This document shows positions 21,151-32,589 of a stretch of DNA of 64,000 nt, piece after piece. Made by a program: the position numbers and the translations under genes. The first letter of the stretch is position 1. Each line of letters starts with the position of its first letter. The stretch spans positions 29,249,005-29,313,004 of the forward strand of contig CM059186.1 of the NCBI GenBank assembly GCA_030323885.1, read 5' to 3'. The stretch comes from Branchipolynoe longqiensis (Eukaryota; Annelida; Polychaeta; Phyllodocida; Polynoidae). The notes under the pieces were generated by a model. It searched no databases. It saw only the letters and a list, made by a program, of their open reading frames with translations, and had not been told where the DNA came from.

Positions 21151-22306
21151 CGCCACACCCCACGAACCACGCCGCACTCCAAACCCCCCACGCTCTCCGG
21201 CGGGAATCCAGCATCCAAGGGCTGGCTTCCTACGCCACACGGCCCGACACCCGTGTCCAGCCTCCCGCCTCCCCCCTCCCGCCTCCCACGTCTCACACCC
21301 CGCGCTCCGCGTCCCGCTACGGGGAGACTAGATCAGCAATGGCGATTATGGCCAGGTGAGCTGGCTATGGAGCCGATCGCACAAGTCATGATCAGCCACC
21401 CCAAACCTTCCCCCCCCCTCCCCCACTGATGCATATCCTGTTTGCCTGCCGGCTCTCCCCTCAACCCTCACCCCCGACCACCCACCCCCGGGGCTTGGGC
21501 AGAGGATGAATGGCGGGGGTTGGGGCGTGGGGGGGGGGGGTGTGATACGAAAAGAGCGAGACGAGGATGTGCAGGGAGAGGGGGAGGGGCGAAGGCAAGA
21601 CCGTGTGAAACGGGGCAGTGTGAGTGACGAGGTGGTGTGAGGAGGGATGGACAGGGTGGGCGGAGCCGGTGGGACAGGAGGAGCCGAGACGAGACGAGAC
21701 GGGGGGAGGGGGTGGAGGCTGGCGGGCACTCCAAGCGGGACGAGCGGGGTGAGAGGGAATAGACTGTACAGGCGGGACGAAATGGGGCCAATCGGGGGCG
21801 GTGGAGGGAGGGAGGAGTGGGACGGGGCGGAATGTATGTTGTTAGGGCGGCGGGGCGGTGTGAAGTGAAGTGAGTTGGTGCAGGGACATGGCGCTGCAGG
21901 ATAATGTGTGGTGTGACGGTAGAAGCAGTCAGGCGGGAGGGACGGCTGGTCGGTGTGCAGTGGTCTATCCTGTGATGCTGTTTATTGGTGTGTGGTGGGG
22001 TGCGGTCGGATGATAGGAAATTTCATGTCAACCGATAATTGTAACGCATCAAAAACGGAGGGGGAGGCGGGAGGGGGGTAATAACTTGTCACCGGAACAG
22101 CAATCTCAAGTCACGTGACATTGCGTCACCCGATCAGTGACCCCTATTTGAGAGCTGCTCTCCGATGGGTTATGGGTGGAGTGGGGAGTGGGGTGGGGGT
22201 AGGTTGGATGGTATAACTATAACGTCTCTACCATCTCTCCCTTAGTCCCAATTCACCAATGAGATTACGATATTTCGGAACAAGGCTGGCTGGAATGCTA
22301 TGAGTC
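21151..22306. other. No gene seen; GC- and G-rich
   Basis: C-rich to 21480, then G-rich from 21500 to 21850 (GGGGGAGGG, GACGAGACGG), then mixed. Frames of 60-130 codons are compositional. No repeat match elsewhere in the window. Confidence 0.45.
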
Positions 22307-22916
22307 TAATGGGCCTGTCACACACACTACAACGCTTCTCTCGGCGACCCGTCAGCGTTGAAAGTATTATGTTGCGTGTCGAGAAACGTCAAACTTTTCG
22401 GCGGTTTGGGGGAAAAGATCGGCGTCAGCACGGTGCGTTATGCGCGCGCGGCCAACGTGCGTCGACGCGCTGGGGAAAAAAAAAAAAAAGTTTGGCGCGA
22501 CGTCTTCATTTAACCTTAAATGTTGCTAGGATGTAAAACACAAACGGCCCAGTTTGCGCAACGCGTGAGCAACGACCCTCCCGCGCATGCGCCGTCTTCC
22601 TAGCGTTCCCATAACGTTATTCCGGCGCGTCCAACGCAGCGCGACACGCGCCTAACGTCCTCCTAGCATTCTTACCCATTTACTCCCGCGCGTTGCCGGT
22701 CGCTGGGAGTTTTTGACATGTTCAAAACAAGCAGCGACCAATAACGCGCGCCGACGTTGTCCGCCGACCGTCAACGTCCAAAATAGTGTACCGACGTGTA
22801 CCGACGCGCCGATAACGCGCCACCAGCGCTTCTCCATATTTCACCAAATATCGCCCAAAAACACCACACGTTGACCGGTCGCCGACGAGAAGCGTCGTAG
22901 TGTGACAGCCCCATTA
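22307..22916 (+). mobile_element. Palindrome-bearing TIR element P5 (subfamily CGCG)
   Basis: TAATGGGCCTGTCACACACA at the left, GTAGTGTGACAGCCCCATTA at the right. The CGCG-rich body is related to P4. Internal near-palindrome at 22709-22728. A poly-A run lies at 22474-22488, and a ~45-bp SINE-A tail (22505-22550) interrupts the left half. Confidence 0.8.
22505..22550 (+). mobile_element. SINE-A tail fragment inside P5
   Basis: TTAACCTTAAATGTTGCTAG...GGATGTAAAACACAAAC. Flanks carry similar AGTTTGGCGC and AGTTTGCGC, a possible imperfect TSD. Confidence 0.55.
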
Positions 22917-23139
22917 GGGCCAGGATACATTACCCGACATTGGAGATTTAGTTGTTGGTGCTTGGTTGGTTGTTGGGGTATTACTTCCTGGAAACATATA
23001 TGGCCCAATGGAAGGTAACTATGCTCAAAGTAGCCAGATAACACACCACCCAGCTACGTACAAGCCTATTATATGTAAATAGGAGTAGGCTAGTCTAGTA
23101 GTAAGAGTAGACAAAATAAAACACATATATGTCAAGAAA

Positions 23140-23342
23140 ATCCAAAAGAATTAACATAGACTACTAACCAGACCAACCAACTATCTATCTGCTACTGACA
23201 TGCAGGCACTCAAATACCTTATCAGCAGCTACTGTGTGATAAGAAAACACCAACACTACAGCTGGCCAGCATTGAAAGCAAGCCTGAATACCCAGGCTTA
23301 TATGCTATGGACAGTATAAATACAGCCTCAATATATAAAAAT
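23140..23342 (+). repeat. Interspersed repeat R200
   Basis: About 200 bp shared with 44953-45152: TAACATAGACTACTAACCA, CAGCTACTGTGTGATAAGA, ATATGCTATGGACAGTATAA. No TIR or promoter boxes recognised. Confidence 0.7.
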
Positions 23343-23354
23343 ATATATTTAAAA

Positions 23355-23641
23355 AATGGTTATATCAGGACGGGTACTGACGTATGACAGTGCGCACTCA
23401 TGGTGACTTTGTACTGCTGCCCCACTGGGAAAACAGGCCACTAGCACTATGACCCGATATCCCACTCAGTCACATTATCCTGACAGTGAGCCAACCAGTC
23501 CTTGTCCTATCCTATTAATGCCAAGCACCAAGGACTGAAGCAACAAGTTTCAATTTTGGATTGGTTTGACTCGTCCGGGAAACGAACTCCCGATCTCCCG
23601 CATGGGAAGCCTGAGCTCTATCGATTCGACCACCGCGACCT
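23355..23641 (-). mobile_element. SINE-A, left arm of an inverted pair
   Basis: Nearly complete minus copy from GTACCCGTCCTGATATAACC-like tail to head (GTGGTCGAATCGATAGAGC). Its head touches the next copy. Confidence 0.85.
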
Positions 23642-23866
23642 GGTCAAATCAAACCAATGACTTAAAATTTGATACTTGTCGCTTCCTAGCCAGGCGCTTG
23701 GCATTATTAGGATATAGCAAGGCTCTATCACGATAATGTGACTGAGTGGGATGTCAGGTCATGATGCTGGCAGTCGAGTTTCCCAGTACGGCAGCACTAT
23801 AAAGGCACCATGAGTGTGCACCCGTCCTGATATGACCTTCGATGTTGCCAGGACGTAAACCCCACG
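23641..23866 (+). mobile_element. SINE-A, right arm of an inverted pair
   Basis: Plus copy starting at the 3' edge of the head (GGTCAAATCAAACCAATGAC) through the tail (GTTGCCAGGACGTAAAC). Together with the preceding copy it forms a head-to-head palindrome with arms over 200 bp. Confidence 0.85.
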
Positions 23867-23928
23867 TTTTCGAGACATGATTCGGGTGGTTTAGTTTTGT
23901 GTCACCACAATCCGAATACTGGCAGATA

Positions 23929-24253
23929 CAGTATAACCCCATTAAATCAAGCTCGGTTAAACCAAACGATTGGTTAATCCAAACTCTTTTCTGCGGCTCA
24001 GCAAAATACTACCATTTATCATGTAAAAATGTTGGTTAAACCAAAGTCAGTTAATCCAAATTATCGGATAATCCAAACAAAATTGTCGGACCCAGGCCAC
24101 TTCCGGTACGCTTAAACCAAACTTTCATGTGGTTAAAAGGTCATCTGGGACATTTTTATATGATAAATGGTAGTATTTTGCCGGGCTGCCAAAAAAAGCT
24201 TGGATTAACCGATCATTCGGTTTAACTGAGCTTGGTTTAACCGGGTTATACTG
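23929..24253. mobile_element. POGO-2 MITE
   Basis: TIRs CAGTATAACCCCATTAAATC and GGTTTAACCGGGTTATACTG flanked by TA. The interior has repeated GGTTAATCCAAA segments. CAGT ends and TA duplication point to pogo/Tigger; this is a different family from POGO-1. Confidence 0.8.
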
Positions 24254-24340
24254 TATATACATATAAAAAAAACAATAAACAAAGTGTCCACATACATTGT
24301 ATATTACATGTGCAATACATGCTTACTCAAAGTTGAAGCC

Positions 24341-24422
24341 AAAGCTCAGTTAAACCAATGATCGGTTAATCCAAACAAATTGTTAGGGTCCCTTCAAGTT
24401 TGGTTTAACAGGGTTATACTGT
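24341..24422. mobile_element. POGO-2 fragment
   Basis: AAGCTCAGTTAAACCAATGA to GGTTTAACAGGGTTATACTG. An internally deleted or truncated copy 90 bp after the longer one. Confidence 0.7.
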
Positions 24423-24639
24423 AATCCAAATTTGACTTGTAACGCCCCCCCCCCCCCATGTATATGACAGTTACACTCATTGCAAGCCACTTTGAACTGA
24501 CACCGACGTGCTTTATCAGTGGCAGCTGACCAGCACAAGCCTGACCTGGCCTTCATGTCGGCACCCCGGGACCTATCGGTAATTGCAACCCGCCACATGC
24601 AGCACTACCATGGGGGCGTTCGTAAAAATCATATCATCA

Positions 24640-25085
24640 TCATGCTGTCGGTCGCAATGCGACAAAGACTGCTTTCATTACTTGACTGCCACTCTCCATT
24701 TAGCTCTCTGCTGTGAGAGTGATGTCCATGAGTCGGTCTTAATGTACATTTCATGAAAGCTGCCTGCAAAAGTGTTGAAGTGCTGCTGGCTTTTGCAAGT
24801 TACCAACGGCACTCACTCGGGGAGCAAATAGAGGTTTCACACCGGCAAGAACATGTCCAGACAGGCGCAAAACTATTTGTCCCTGCAGTGGCTGGTCGGG
24901 AGATGTTGGGAGTTCCATACATCAACCGCCCTTAATGCTGCCACAGTGACATGGTTTTCTGTTTAGGGTTTGCTCGCTTAGCCTTTGGTTCTGTCAAGAA
25001 CCTGTACCACAAGGAAGTGGTTTACAACTCTGCATGACAGGGGCGTCAAACTCCCTGAGGTATTGCAATACCTGCATACTAATCA
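24640..25085 (-). pseudogene. LINE 3' region, deleted copy
   Basis: Inverse match to 40760-41395. On minus it encodes KTDSWTSLSQQRAKWR then a stop, the typical C-terminal end of a non-LTR retrotransposon polymerase protein. Relative to the 41 kb copy it lacks about 150 bp including RLRFRDTIKRNLK, so the frame is broken. Inactive. Confidence 0.6.
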
Positions 25086-25100
25086 TATACATATAATAGA

Positions 25101-25340
25101 TGAAGGGTTCATGCACAAAACCATGTAAACGCCAATCCAAAAATGGAGAGAAACATGGGAATCAAACTTTCAAAAAGTTTATATTTTTATATTTCTACTG
25201 TTTTGTTTATTGCTCCAAAACCATGTGATCAACTGAAAAGTAGAATTAATTAGATTTAAAATTATTTTCAGGTAAACATCTGTTATTTAAACTAAATTGT
25301 TGGATTGGTGTTTACTTTAGTTTTGCGCCTGAACGCTTCA
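25101..25340. mobile_element. MITE-K copy 1
   Basis: TIR-like ends GTTCATGCACAAAACCATG and TTTTGCGCCTGAACGCTTC, with CGCCAATCCAAAAATGG next to the left end and TTGGATTGGTGTTTACTT next to the right. About 240 bp, followed by an AT run. Confidence 0.75.
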
Positions 25341-25384
25341 TATATATATATATAATATATATATATACATATATATATATACAT

Positions 25385-25613
25385 ATGAATAATTCATGTG
25401 CAAAACCACATAAACGCCAATCAAAATATATAGTTTAAATAACAGATTTTTAAATGAAAATAATTTTAATTCTCACTAATTCCACTTTCATACGATAATA
25501 TGGTTATGGAGCAATGAACAAAAAACTAGAAATAAAAAATATAAAAACTTGTTGATGGTTTGATTCCAATGTTTATCACCATTTTTGGATTGGTATTTAC
25601 GTGGTTTCGTGGT
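25385..25613. mobile_element. MITE-K copy 2
   Basis: Same family 45 bp downstream, in opposite orientation to copy 1 (ATTCATGTGCAAAACCACAT ... TTTTGGATTGGTATTTACGT). A third copy is at 43956. Confidence 0.75.
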
Positions 25614-25797
25614 ATACAACCATGACGACCAGGTTTGAGCTGATGCTGCCATCAATCCGATAATCACATCTTTTTATTTTGTTATCGCAGAAACCAACAC
25701 AACCTCTATGTCAAGTATTAGATTCTACCTGTAAAGCACAACTTCTATTTTACATGGAACAACTAAAATGGATTTGTCAGATTTAGCATCTGAACTG

Positions 25798-25798
<1 letters not shown>

Positions 25799-25848
<50 letters not shown>
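25799..25848. repeat. (AT)n microsatellite
   Basis: About 48 bp of alternating AT. Confidence 0.95.
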
Positions 25849-25849
<1 letters not shown>

Positions 25850-25902
25850 TATAAGCGAGTGGAGTGTCCAGCCCCGCGCTGGAGGTGGAGCGGTGCATGC
25901 CG

Positions 25903-25935
25903 GTACCCCCCCCCCCCAATGATGGGGGGGGGGAA
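25903..25935. repeat. C-run/G-run hairpin
   Basis: A run of about 13 C, the spacer AATGAT, then a run of about 10 G, giving a perfect homopolymer hairpin. Confidence 0.85.
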
Positions 25936-26239
25936 TAGGAGAGGAGGCACTACAGAGCTTATTACAGGCGATAATGGGTTTATTACTATCCATATATATA
26001 GACTATATATATATCTTTGGGAATGTGATCCTGGTCGTGTTAACATAACTTTACTGACTCACAGTTATCATGATCGTATGACGCTATTTATTAATTTGGG
26101 CCACCATATTTCTGGAGTTACTTAGGGTCTAATCAGGGCATATAGTGTAAGCATCTACAAAGCCTATGACCACAAGGCCACTGAATCAGTGTTGAAAAAA
26201 ATTTTGGATCTTCCTATGAATAAATGCTGGCTGTATAAA

Positions 26240-26530
26240 TGCTGTACATGCGTGTGCATGTGTGTGCATGTGTATGTGTGTGTCTGCCTGTGCATGTGCG
26301 CATGCGTCTGCATATGCATATGCATGTGCGTGTGTGTCTGCATATGCATCTGTATATGTATATGTGTGTGTATGCATATGTGTATGCATATGTGTATGCA
26401 TATGCAAATGCATATAGGTATGGGAATAGGCATTGACCCACATAAGTGTGTCTGTATGTGTGCGTGCGTATGTCTGCGTGCGTGTGTGTGTGTGCATGTG
26501 TCCGGTTGTGTGGGTATGTGGCCGGGTGAG
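26240..26530 (+). repeat. (TGCATG/TATGCA)n microsatellite
   Basis: Degenerate TGTGCA, TGCATA and GTGTAT units with CATATG palindromes. Confidence 0.9.
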
Positions 26531-26644
26531 GTGGGTGGGGAAGGTGAGAGCGTGGGTGGTTGTGGTAATAGTAGGCTGGGTGTAAGTGGGCGCAGTGGGG
26601 TGGGTGTAAAGGGTGGGTGGGAGTGAGTGAGTGACGTGGGTGGG

Positions 26645-26971
26645 TTGGTTGCTGGAGTTTTAAATCCTGGCAACATCTAAGGTCATACCGGGATGCATAC
26701 CGACTTGTGATAGTGCACACTCATGGCAAATTCATAGTGCTGTCCCACTGGGAAATCAGGTCATCAGCACCATGACCTGATATCCCACTCACTCACATTA
26801 TCCTGACACTGAGCAATTCAGTCCTCCCGCTATCCTTTTAATGCCAAGCACCAGGCTAGGAAGTGACAAGTATACATTTTATAAGCCACTGTTTTGACTC
26901 TGCTGCGAATCTAACTCGCTAACTTTCTGCACGGGAAACCTTCGCTCTACCGATTCGGCCACCGCGTCCGA
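26645..26971 (-). mobile_element. SINE-A, full length
   Basis: Tail GGTTGCTGGAGTTTTAAATCC (reverse of GGATTTAAAACTCCAGCAACC) to head CGGTGGCCGAATCGGTAGAGC on minus. The head end is included in the segmental duplication that starts at 26903. Confidence 0.85.
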
Positions 26972-27432
26972 TCTAGAGGGGTGGGTGTGAGTAGGCACAG
27001 TGGGGTGGAGGGTGGGGGTGCGGGGTGCTAATCCATGCCATCAACAGACAGTTCCAGTGCGAGCCACCAGGGGGCGCTGTCGGCGACGGCACACATTAAT
27101 GAAGAGGGGACCGCCGTTGGCCGTTCATTACCAATACCCACCCTTCTCATACCACGCCTACATCTGCCCCCCCCCCAACTCCATCCTCACACCCACCCTC
27201 ACCACACCCATGCGTCACTCAACCCTCCCCCACAACCATTCCCACCACCACCCGTACCCCCACCCAATCCTCACCCCCACCCCATCCTCACCCCCATCCT
27301 CAACCACACCCACGCATCCCATAACCCTCCAACACAACCATTCCCACCCCTACCCGTACCCCCACCCCATCCTCACCCCACCCCCATCCTCACCCCCATC
27401 CTCGCTCATACCCAAGCACACTTCAACCTTCC
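26903..27432 (+). repeat. Segmental duplication, copy 1
   Basis: About 530 bp matching 28171-28714 at an offset of about 1268 bp. It includes the SINE-A head, AGGGGTGGGTGTGAGTAGGC, a CTCF-like site and the start of the C-rich tract. Copy 2 carries a ~19-bp extra segment near 28350. Confidence 0.85.
27064..27077 (+). promoter_or_regulatory. CTCF-core-like site
   Basis: CCACCAGGGGGCGC is an exact match to the vertebrate CTCF core CCASYAGRKGGCRS. The duplicate at 28331-28344 has one substitution (GGGAGC). Binding is inferred from sequence only. Confidence 0.35.
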
Positions 27433-27850
27433 CCCACAACCATTCCCACCCCACTCGTACCCCCACCTCACCCCAGCCGTAAGCCCACCCAACCCCCACC
27501 CCATCCTCATCCCCATCCCCACTCCACCCCCACACCTACCCCAATCCTCCCCACACCCACCATTAGCCCCACCCCACCCCCCACCGCGACACTCACCCAC
27601 CCCCACCACTACCCTCACACCCACACCCACACCCACACCAATCCCCATCCCACCCCCACCCCTACCCTTACCCCCATCCCCACTCCTACCTCCACCCCCA
27701 CTCCCACCCCCATCAACACGCCCACGCCTACCCCTATCCCCACCCCAACACCCATCCCAACCCTATCCTCATCCCCCCACCACCACCACCACCATCCTCA
27801 ACCCATCCCACCCCCATATCTACCCCACTTCCCTGCCCACCCCTCACTCA
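27150..27850 (+). repeat. C-rich CCCCAC/CACCCC tract
   Basis: About 700 bp of degenerate ACCCCC, CATCCTC and CCCATC words. The 287-codon P/H/T frame is compositional. Confidence 0.9.
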
Positions 27851-28170
27851 CAAGTTGCATTTAATGGCTTCTCCACATACTCACATACACACTTCTAGTG
27901 GCTTCGATCTATATAGATATATATATACATAAGTGGAGCGAGTTGTACTGTACAGGCGTGACACAGAGACAGGCGAGGAGGACGCGGCAGGTGGCGCCAC
28001 TAGGCGAGGCAGAAGGACTGACCAGTAGATGACTGGAGGAGTGTCAGTTACTTGGTGTGGTGTCAGGTTGATATGAATTGACGACACAGTACATAAATAA
28101 TCGGTTTCTGGATAATTGTGCTCGTATAATTGCTTATACAGCACATATATGCCACACATATATATATGTG

Positions 28171-28714
28171 CTGTGAATCTAACTCGCTAACTTTCTGCAC
28201 AGGAAACCTTCGCTCTACCGATTCGGGCATCGGTCCGATCTAGAGGGGTGGGTGTGAGTAGGCACAGTGGGGTGGAGGGTGGGGGTGAGGGGTGCTAATC
28301 CACGCCATCAACAGACAGTTCCACTGCGAGCCACCAGGGAGCGCTGTCGGTGAGACGCCACTCAGATGTACGGCACACATTAATTAAGAAGGCGCCGCTG
28401 TTGGCCGTTCATTACCAACACCCACCCTTCTCATACCACGCCTACATCTGCCCTCCCCAACTCCATCCTCACACCCACCCTCACCCACCCCCACGCATCC
28501 CTCAAACCCCCCCCCCCCACCCCTATTCCCACCCCTACCCGTACCCCCACCCCATCCTCACCCCACCCCCATCCTCACCCCCATCCTCGCCCATCCCCAC
28601 GCATCCCGCAACCCTCCCCCACAACCATTCCCACCCCCACCCGCACCCGCACCGCATCCTCACCCCACCCCCATCCTCACCCCCATCCTCGCCCATACCC
28701 ACGCATACTTCAAC
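28171..28714 (+). repeat. Segmental duplication, copy 2
   Basis: Partner of 26903-27432. It starts inside the SINE-A head (AATCTAACTCGCTAACTTTC) without the rest of the SINE, so the duplication happened after that insertion. D50 motifs in opposite orientations lie just outside (28113-28146 minus, 28724-28755 plus). Confidence 0.85.
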
Positions 28715-28905
28715 CCTTTCAATGTGTGTTATATGTGTTATACGAGTATAAATGGGAGAGTAAAATGTACACCCTATATTTCCTCTGTGCGCATTGGTGG
28801 AGTGCCCACCCCCCAGCCTCGCAGCTGTCGGCTAAATTGCTGGGCAAGCACCCCCCCCCTCGCTTCACACACTGGACTAAATATACACATACACTCCATC
28901 CCATC

Positions 28906-29592
28906 GGACACGGTGGCTGAATCGGGAGAGCGTCGGCTCCCCATACGGAAGGTGGGGAGTTCGACCCCTAGCTGAGTCAAACCGATGAGTTTTTTTTTGT
29001 TTTGTTTGGTCCATTAGTTTTGATTGATTGATTGATTGGTGGTTGCTTTACGCCGTGTCCATTAGTTGTTTAAGCAGGGGAAATTTCAGTCATAGACGAC
29101 TGGTCTTCCTCATTCCACTGCTGGTCGATAGAAAGCCTGAGCCTACACTTTTACCGACCCAAAGGATTTTTAACCTCCCACACCACATAGACATAGTATG
29201 AGAGCAACCGGACTTTGATGACGCTGTAAGTTATACACAGCGGTGGAAATCCAAATTGGCAGAGCGGGGGGCACGGGGAATCGAACCGCCGACCCTCAGA
29301 TTAGGAGTCTGACCTAGAAAAAAGTCAGACACTCTAAACACTCCGCCACAGAGAACGCCACAAAGTTATAAAATTGATACTTGCCGCTACCTATCCTGGT
29401 GCTCTACATTTCTATGATAGCACAAGGACTGGTTGGTTCAGTGTTGGGATAATCTGACTGTGTGCGACATTGGGTCATGGTGCTAGTGGCCTGGTCTCCC
29501 AGTGGGGCAACACTATATGACTGTGCACTGCTACAAGTCGGTACCCATCTTGATATTACATTGGATGTTGCTAGGATGTAAAACAACAACAA
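28906..29592 (+). mobile_element. SINE-A split by a SINE-B
   Basis: Head and B box (28906-28988, GTGGCTGAATCGGGAGAGC, GAGTTCGACCCC) and then, after a minus-strand SINE-B, body and tail from 29363 (TTATAAAATTGATACTTGCC) to AGGATGTAAAACAACAAC. Confidence 0.85.
28991..29352 (-). mobile_element. SINE-B, type-2 tail, nested in SINE-A
   Basis: Minus copy with head (TGGCGGAGTGTTTAGAGTGTC), body and type-2 tail. The tail end is extended by (TTGA)n and a second GGTCCATTAGTT. Confidence 0.85.
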
Positions 29593-29940
29593 ACTATGGA
29601 CCATCCTGCCCTGCTTTATGTGGAACAGTGAGTATGTGTACCAATCCCACTTCCCTCATTACTGAAGCCATATCTGGATGTACGCATCCCTCAAGCGGCA
29701 AGATAGTGCCTGCTTATCTCTGTTATTCACTACAGCAAGAACCCCACCGGGGGAGAGGGGGGGGGGTAAGGTGGTGCAGTTTCTCCCCCACCCACCCCTA
29801 CAATAGCCCAATATATATAACCTACCCATCTTGCTTCACACCTTCAACATTCATCCATTCCAAGAATGCATCTGCCACTGCAAACAATACTCCTAAGTTA
29901 TGGTTATGGGTTAATGATTAATCGTAATATATATATATAT
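29593..29940. other. No gene seen
   Basis: Single-copy-looking, with a G-run near 29755 and a short AT run at the end. Confidence 0.4.
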
Positions 29941-30195
29941 GAGCCTGTCTCAAAAGGTGCTAACTCTTCGTATTTTTGTCCATAGTAATGATTGACACAA
30001 AACAGCACAGAAATGGTTACACTGAAAACACAAGGATATTTGCTTCAAATCAATATGTATTCTATTTGGATTATGAAACACCATGTAAAAAACAAATCAG
30101 TTTATCCTGAGCAAATGCATAAGTAGATAGTGCGTTGATCATTACTATGGACACAGTCTTGTCCCATATTGATTAGCACCTTTTGAGACAGTCTC
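29941..30195. mobile_element. MITE-H, 255 bp
   Basis: Near-perfect TIRs of about 23 bp, GAGCCTGTCTCAAAAGG... at the left and the complement ending GACAGTCTC at the right. It is inserted in TA-rich DNA, so the TSD cannot be resolved. No coding frame. Confidence 0.8.

Positions 30196-30198
<3 letters not shown>

Positions 30199-30233
<35 letters not shown>
30199..30233. repeat. (AT)n microsatellite
   Basis: About 33 bp of alternating TA. Confidence 0.95.
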
Positions 30234-30234
<1 letters not shown>

Positions 30235-30469
30235 CTGTGTGCAAAGAATGAGTAGAATTACATAGCGTGCTGCCATCATCCTACCTCGTTCGATCTTTCT
30301 AATACATTAAAACTCAAACGCGTGTATATATATAAAATATATATGTATATACAAAAAGTTCATTTTAGCATATCAACTTATGTTTGTAATATAGTGTATA
30401 AACTTAAACCACTTGCCATTCTGAGGCTAGCATGTTAACAATTAAACTACCTAGGCTCCCCTTTCCTTG

Positions 30470-30905
30470 TCCATCCCCCCTCCGCCCTCCTCCCCCTCAC
30501 TCCCCTTCCCCATCCGCCCCCACTGCCCCCCTCTCCCCGTCCATCCCCCTCCGCCCCCTCCACACTCCCCCCCCTCACTCCCCTTCCCCTTCCGCCCCCA
30601 CTGCCCCCCCCCCTCGCCCCGTCCATCCCCTTCGCCCCCACGTCCCTGCTCCCCATTACTCCCCTTCTCCTGTTCATTGTCCGCCGTCCTCCTCCAACTC
30701 ACTCCCCTCCTCCCTCCCTCCATCCCCCAACCGCCCCCTCCCCCGTCACTCCCCATCCCCCTCCGCCCCCCCCCCCCCATCGTCCCTCCCCCACACTCCC
30801 ATTCCCCATTCCATCCCCTCTCCCCCTCTCGTCCCTCCCCCACACTCCCCCCCCCCCCATCAACCCCCTCATCCCCCCTCCCTCCTCCCCAGTCCCAGTC
30901 CACAC
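30470..30905 (+). repeat. Polypyrimidine (C-rich) tract
   Basis: About 430 bp of CCCCCTCC and CATCCCC words with about 30-bp periodic blocks (ACTCCCCTTCCCC, TCCGCCCCCACTGCC). Overlapping P/S-rich frames are compositional. Confidence 0.9.
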
Positions 30906-31399
30906 CAACCGACTATACTTTTTTACCCTTATCTGGAAATGATGATGATGACGTTGCAACACTACTTAAGCTGTGGGTCGGCCTCCCGCTGCCGTTGAGC
31001 TGTCTGGTGTGGATTAAGCGCGCGATTTAAGATGTGCGAAGGCTGTGTTTTCTGTCCCATCCTGTACGCAGCTCACCACCCGGGGAATCATATTTCAACG
31101 GGTTATTGGATGACCGAGTGGAATGCTTTACTCTAGCGTCACAAGTCGGCAAAATGTACCAGGAACCATGACAACTGAGGACTTGTCCGCCATTGTAACT
31201 AATGGCTGCCTTCATTGATAGTTAATGAAAACAAGAGGCGGCTTTGCCATTGAACGTTTTATTTTAATATTATTTTATGAGTCTGTTATGTGTCGGACAT
31301 TGCATTCCAAACATGATAATTAAAGTTTCATAGTCTGTCTGGTTTATTTTCTGCTTCAGTTATTTTGTTTGGGCAACAATTGGTTGATCCTTATATCTA
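30906..31399. other. No gene seen
   Basis: Single-copy-looking sequence with no supported frame. Confidence 0.4.
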
Positions 31400-31676
31400 C
31401 CTTACTTTAGCTTGAAGTAACTTCATGTGGTTAACTTCATTTGGAAATATGCAGACATTAATTTTGGCATTCAAGTCAACATTCTGAAACCGTAGTTTTC
31501 TTTTGGTCAGCAGTAACAGGTTCTATTAAATTGACTTAGTATTCCCCTCTGTGTGGCGACAAATACTTCATAAGTGCGCAAGTATTTAAATAGGGTATGT
31601 AGACTATAATTTAAATAACTGTTTTAGTCGCGAAATTGTGATACTCCCATCTGATTATGCAGCTTTAACATGTCCA
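31400..31676 (+). repeat. Interspersed repeat R280
   Basis: Plus copy with AGCAGTAACAGGTTCTATTA, TGTGTGGCGACAAATACTTC and ATTATGCAGCTTTAA. Close to full length. Confidence 0.8.
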
Positions 31677-31866
31677 GATGCAGGAATTGTACTTTAACTT
31701 TCAAATGTGAGATATTTCTTTTGTAATTGCGCACAAACAGAGATCAAAGAGTGAATTATAAATTGGATAAAAACTTCACAGGAATTTCTCCTTTCGCATG
31801 ATAAAAAAACGCCCCCAAAAAGAGGAGGGGGGGGGGCACACTGATAACCTGTGTGCTATCAAACTA

Positions 31867-32058
31867 CAGTCAAACCTCTCTAAATCAACTAACCATAGGA
31901 CCGAATGGAAATGCTCCATTTGGAGAGGTGGTCGCTTTAGGGAGTTTTTCATTTCATTACAATTTTATTGTATGGGCGATCGTTTGGTAGGCAAATGAAA
32001 CAATTGATATAGGGGAGTGGTCGATCTGTGCAGGTGGTCGGTTAGAGAAAAATAACTG
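31867..32058. mobile_element. POGO-1 MITE
   Basis: CAGTCAAACCTCTCTAAATC at the left, GGTTAGAGAAAAATAACTG at the right, TA at the left flank. Same orientation as the 15683 copy. Confidence 0.75.
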
Positions 32059-32136
32059 AAATTGTAGAGTACAGAGTTAGTAAAAATGTACTTCACCACA
32101 GAGATCATGACAATTTCACACAATAGATCTTTTCCA

Positions 32137-32468
32137 CCGGACGTGGTGGTCTAATCGGTAGAGCACGGGCCTCGCATGTAGAATGTCGGGAGTTTGGTTT
32201 CCAGTCGAGTCAAACCAATGACTTTAAAACTGATACTTGTCACTTCCTCGCCTGGTGCTTGACATTAATAGGATATGGCAAGCACTGGTTAGCTCAGTGT
32301 CAGGATAATGTGACTGAGTGTGATATCGGGCCATGGTACTGGCAGCCTGAATTCCCACTGGAGCAGCACTATAAAGTCACCATGAGTGCACACTGTCACA
32401 AGTCGGTACCCGTCCTGATATGACTTTAAATGTTGCTTGGATATAAAACAATAACACGCAAAGCTAAA
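32137..32468 (+). mobile_element. SINE-A with 10-bp TSD
   Basis: Complete head (GTGGTCTAATCGGTAGAGC), body and tail (GCTTGGATATAAAACAATAAC). Flanked by the perfect direct repeat ATCTTTTCCA (32127-32136 and 32469-32478), as expected for target-primed reverse transcription. Confidence 0.9.
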
Positions 32469-32589
32469 ATCTTTTCCAGAGAACATGTGTTGTGAGCCAA
32501 TACACACTACTGACATTAGTTCTTGCTATTGCCAGCAGAGGTCGTGGAATTCCGCTATGAGACCTTTTCCACACAGAATGGCACCCCGT

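Noticed and set aside
24383..24598. Cysteine/histidine-rich minus frame resembling a transposase zinc end
   Set aside because: Only a few C and H residues with irregular spacing; no upstream catalytic domain.
27035..27898. 287-codon P/H/T-rich plus frame
   Set aside because: C-rich repeat tract partly duplicated at 28.4-28.7 kb with frame disruption.
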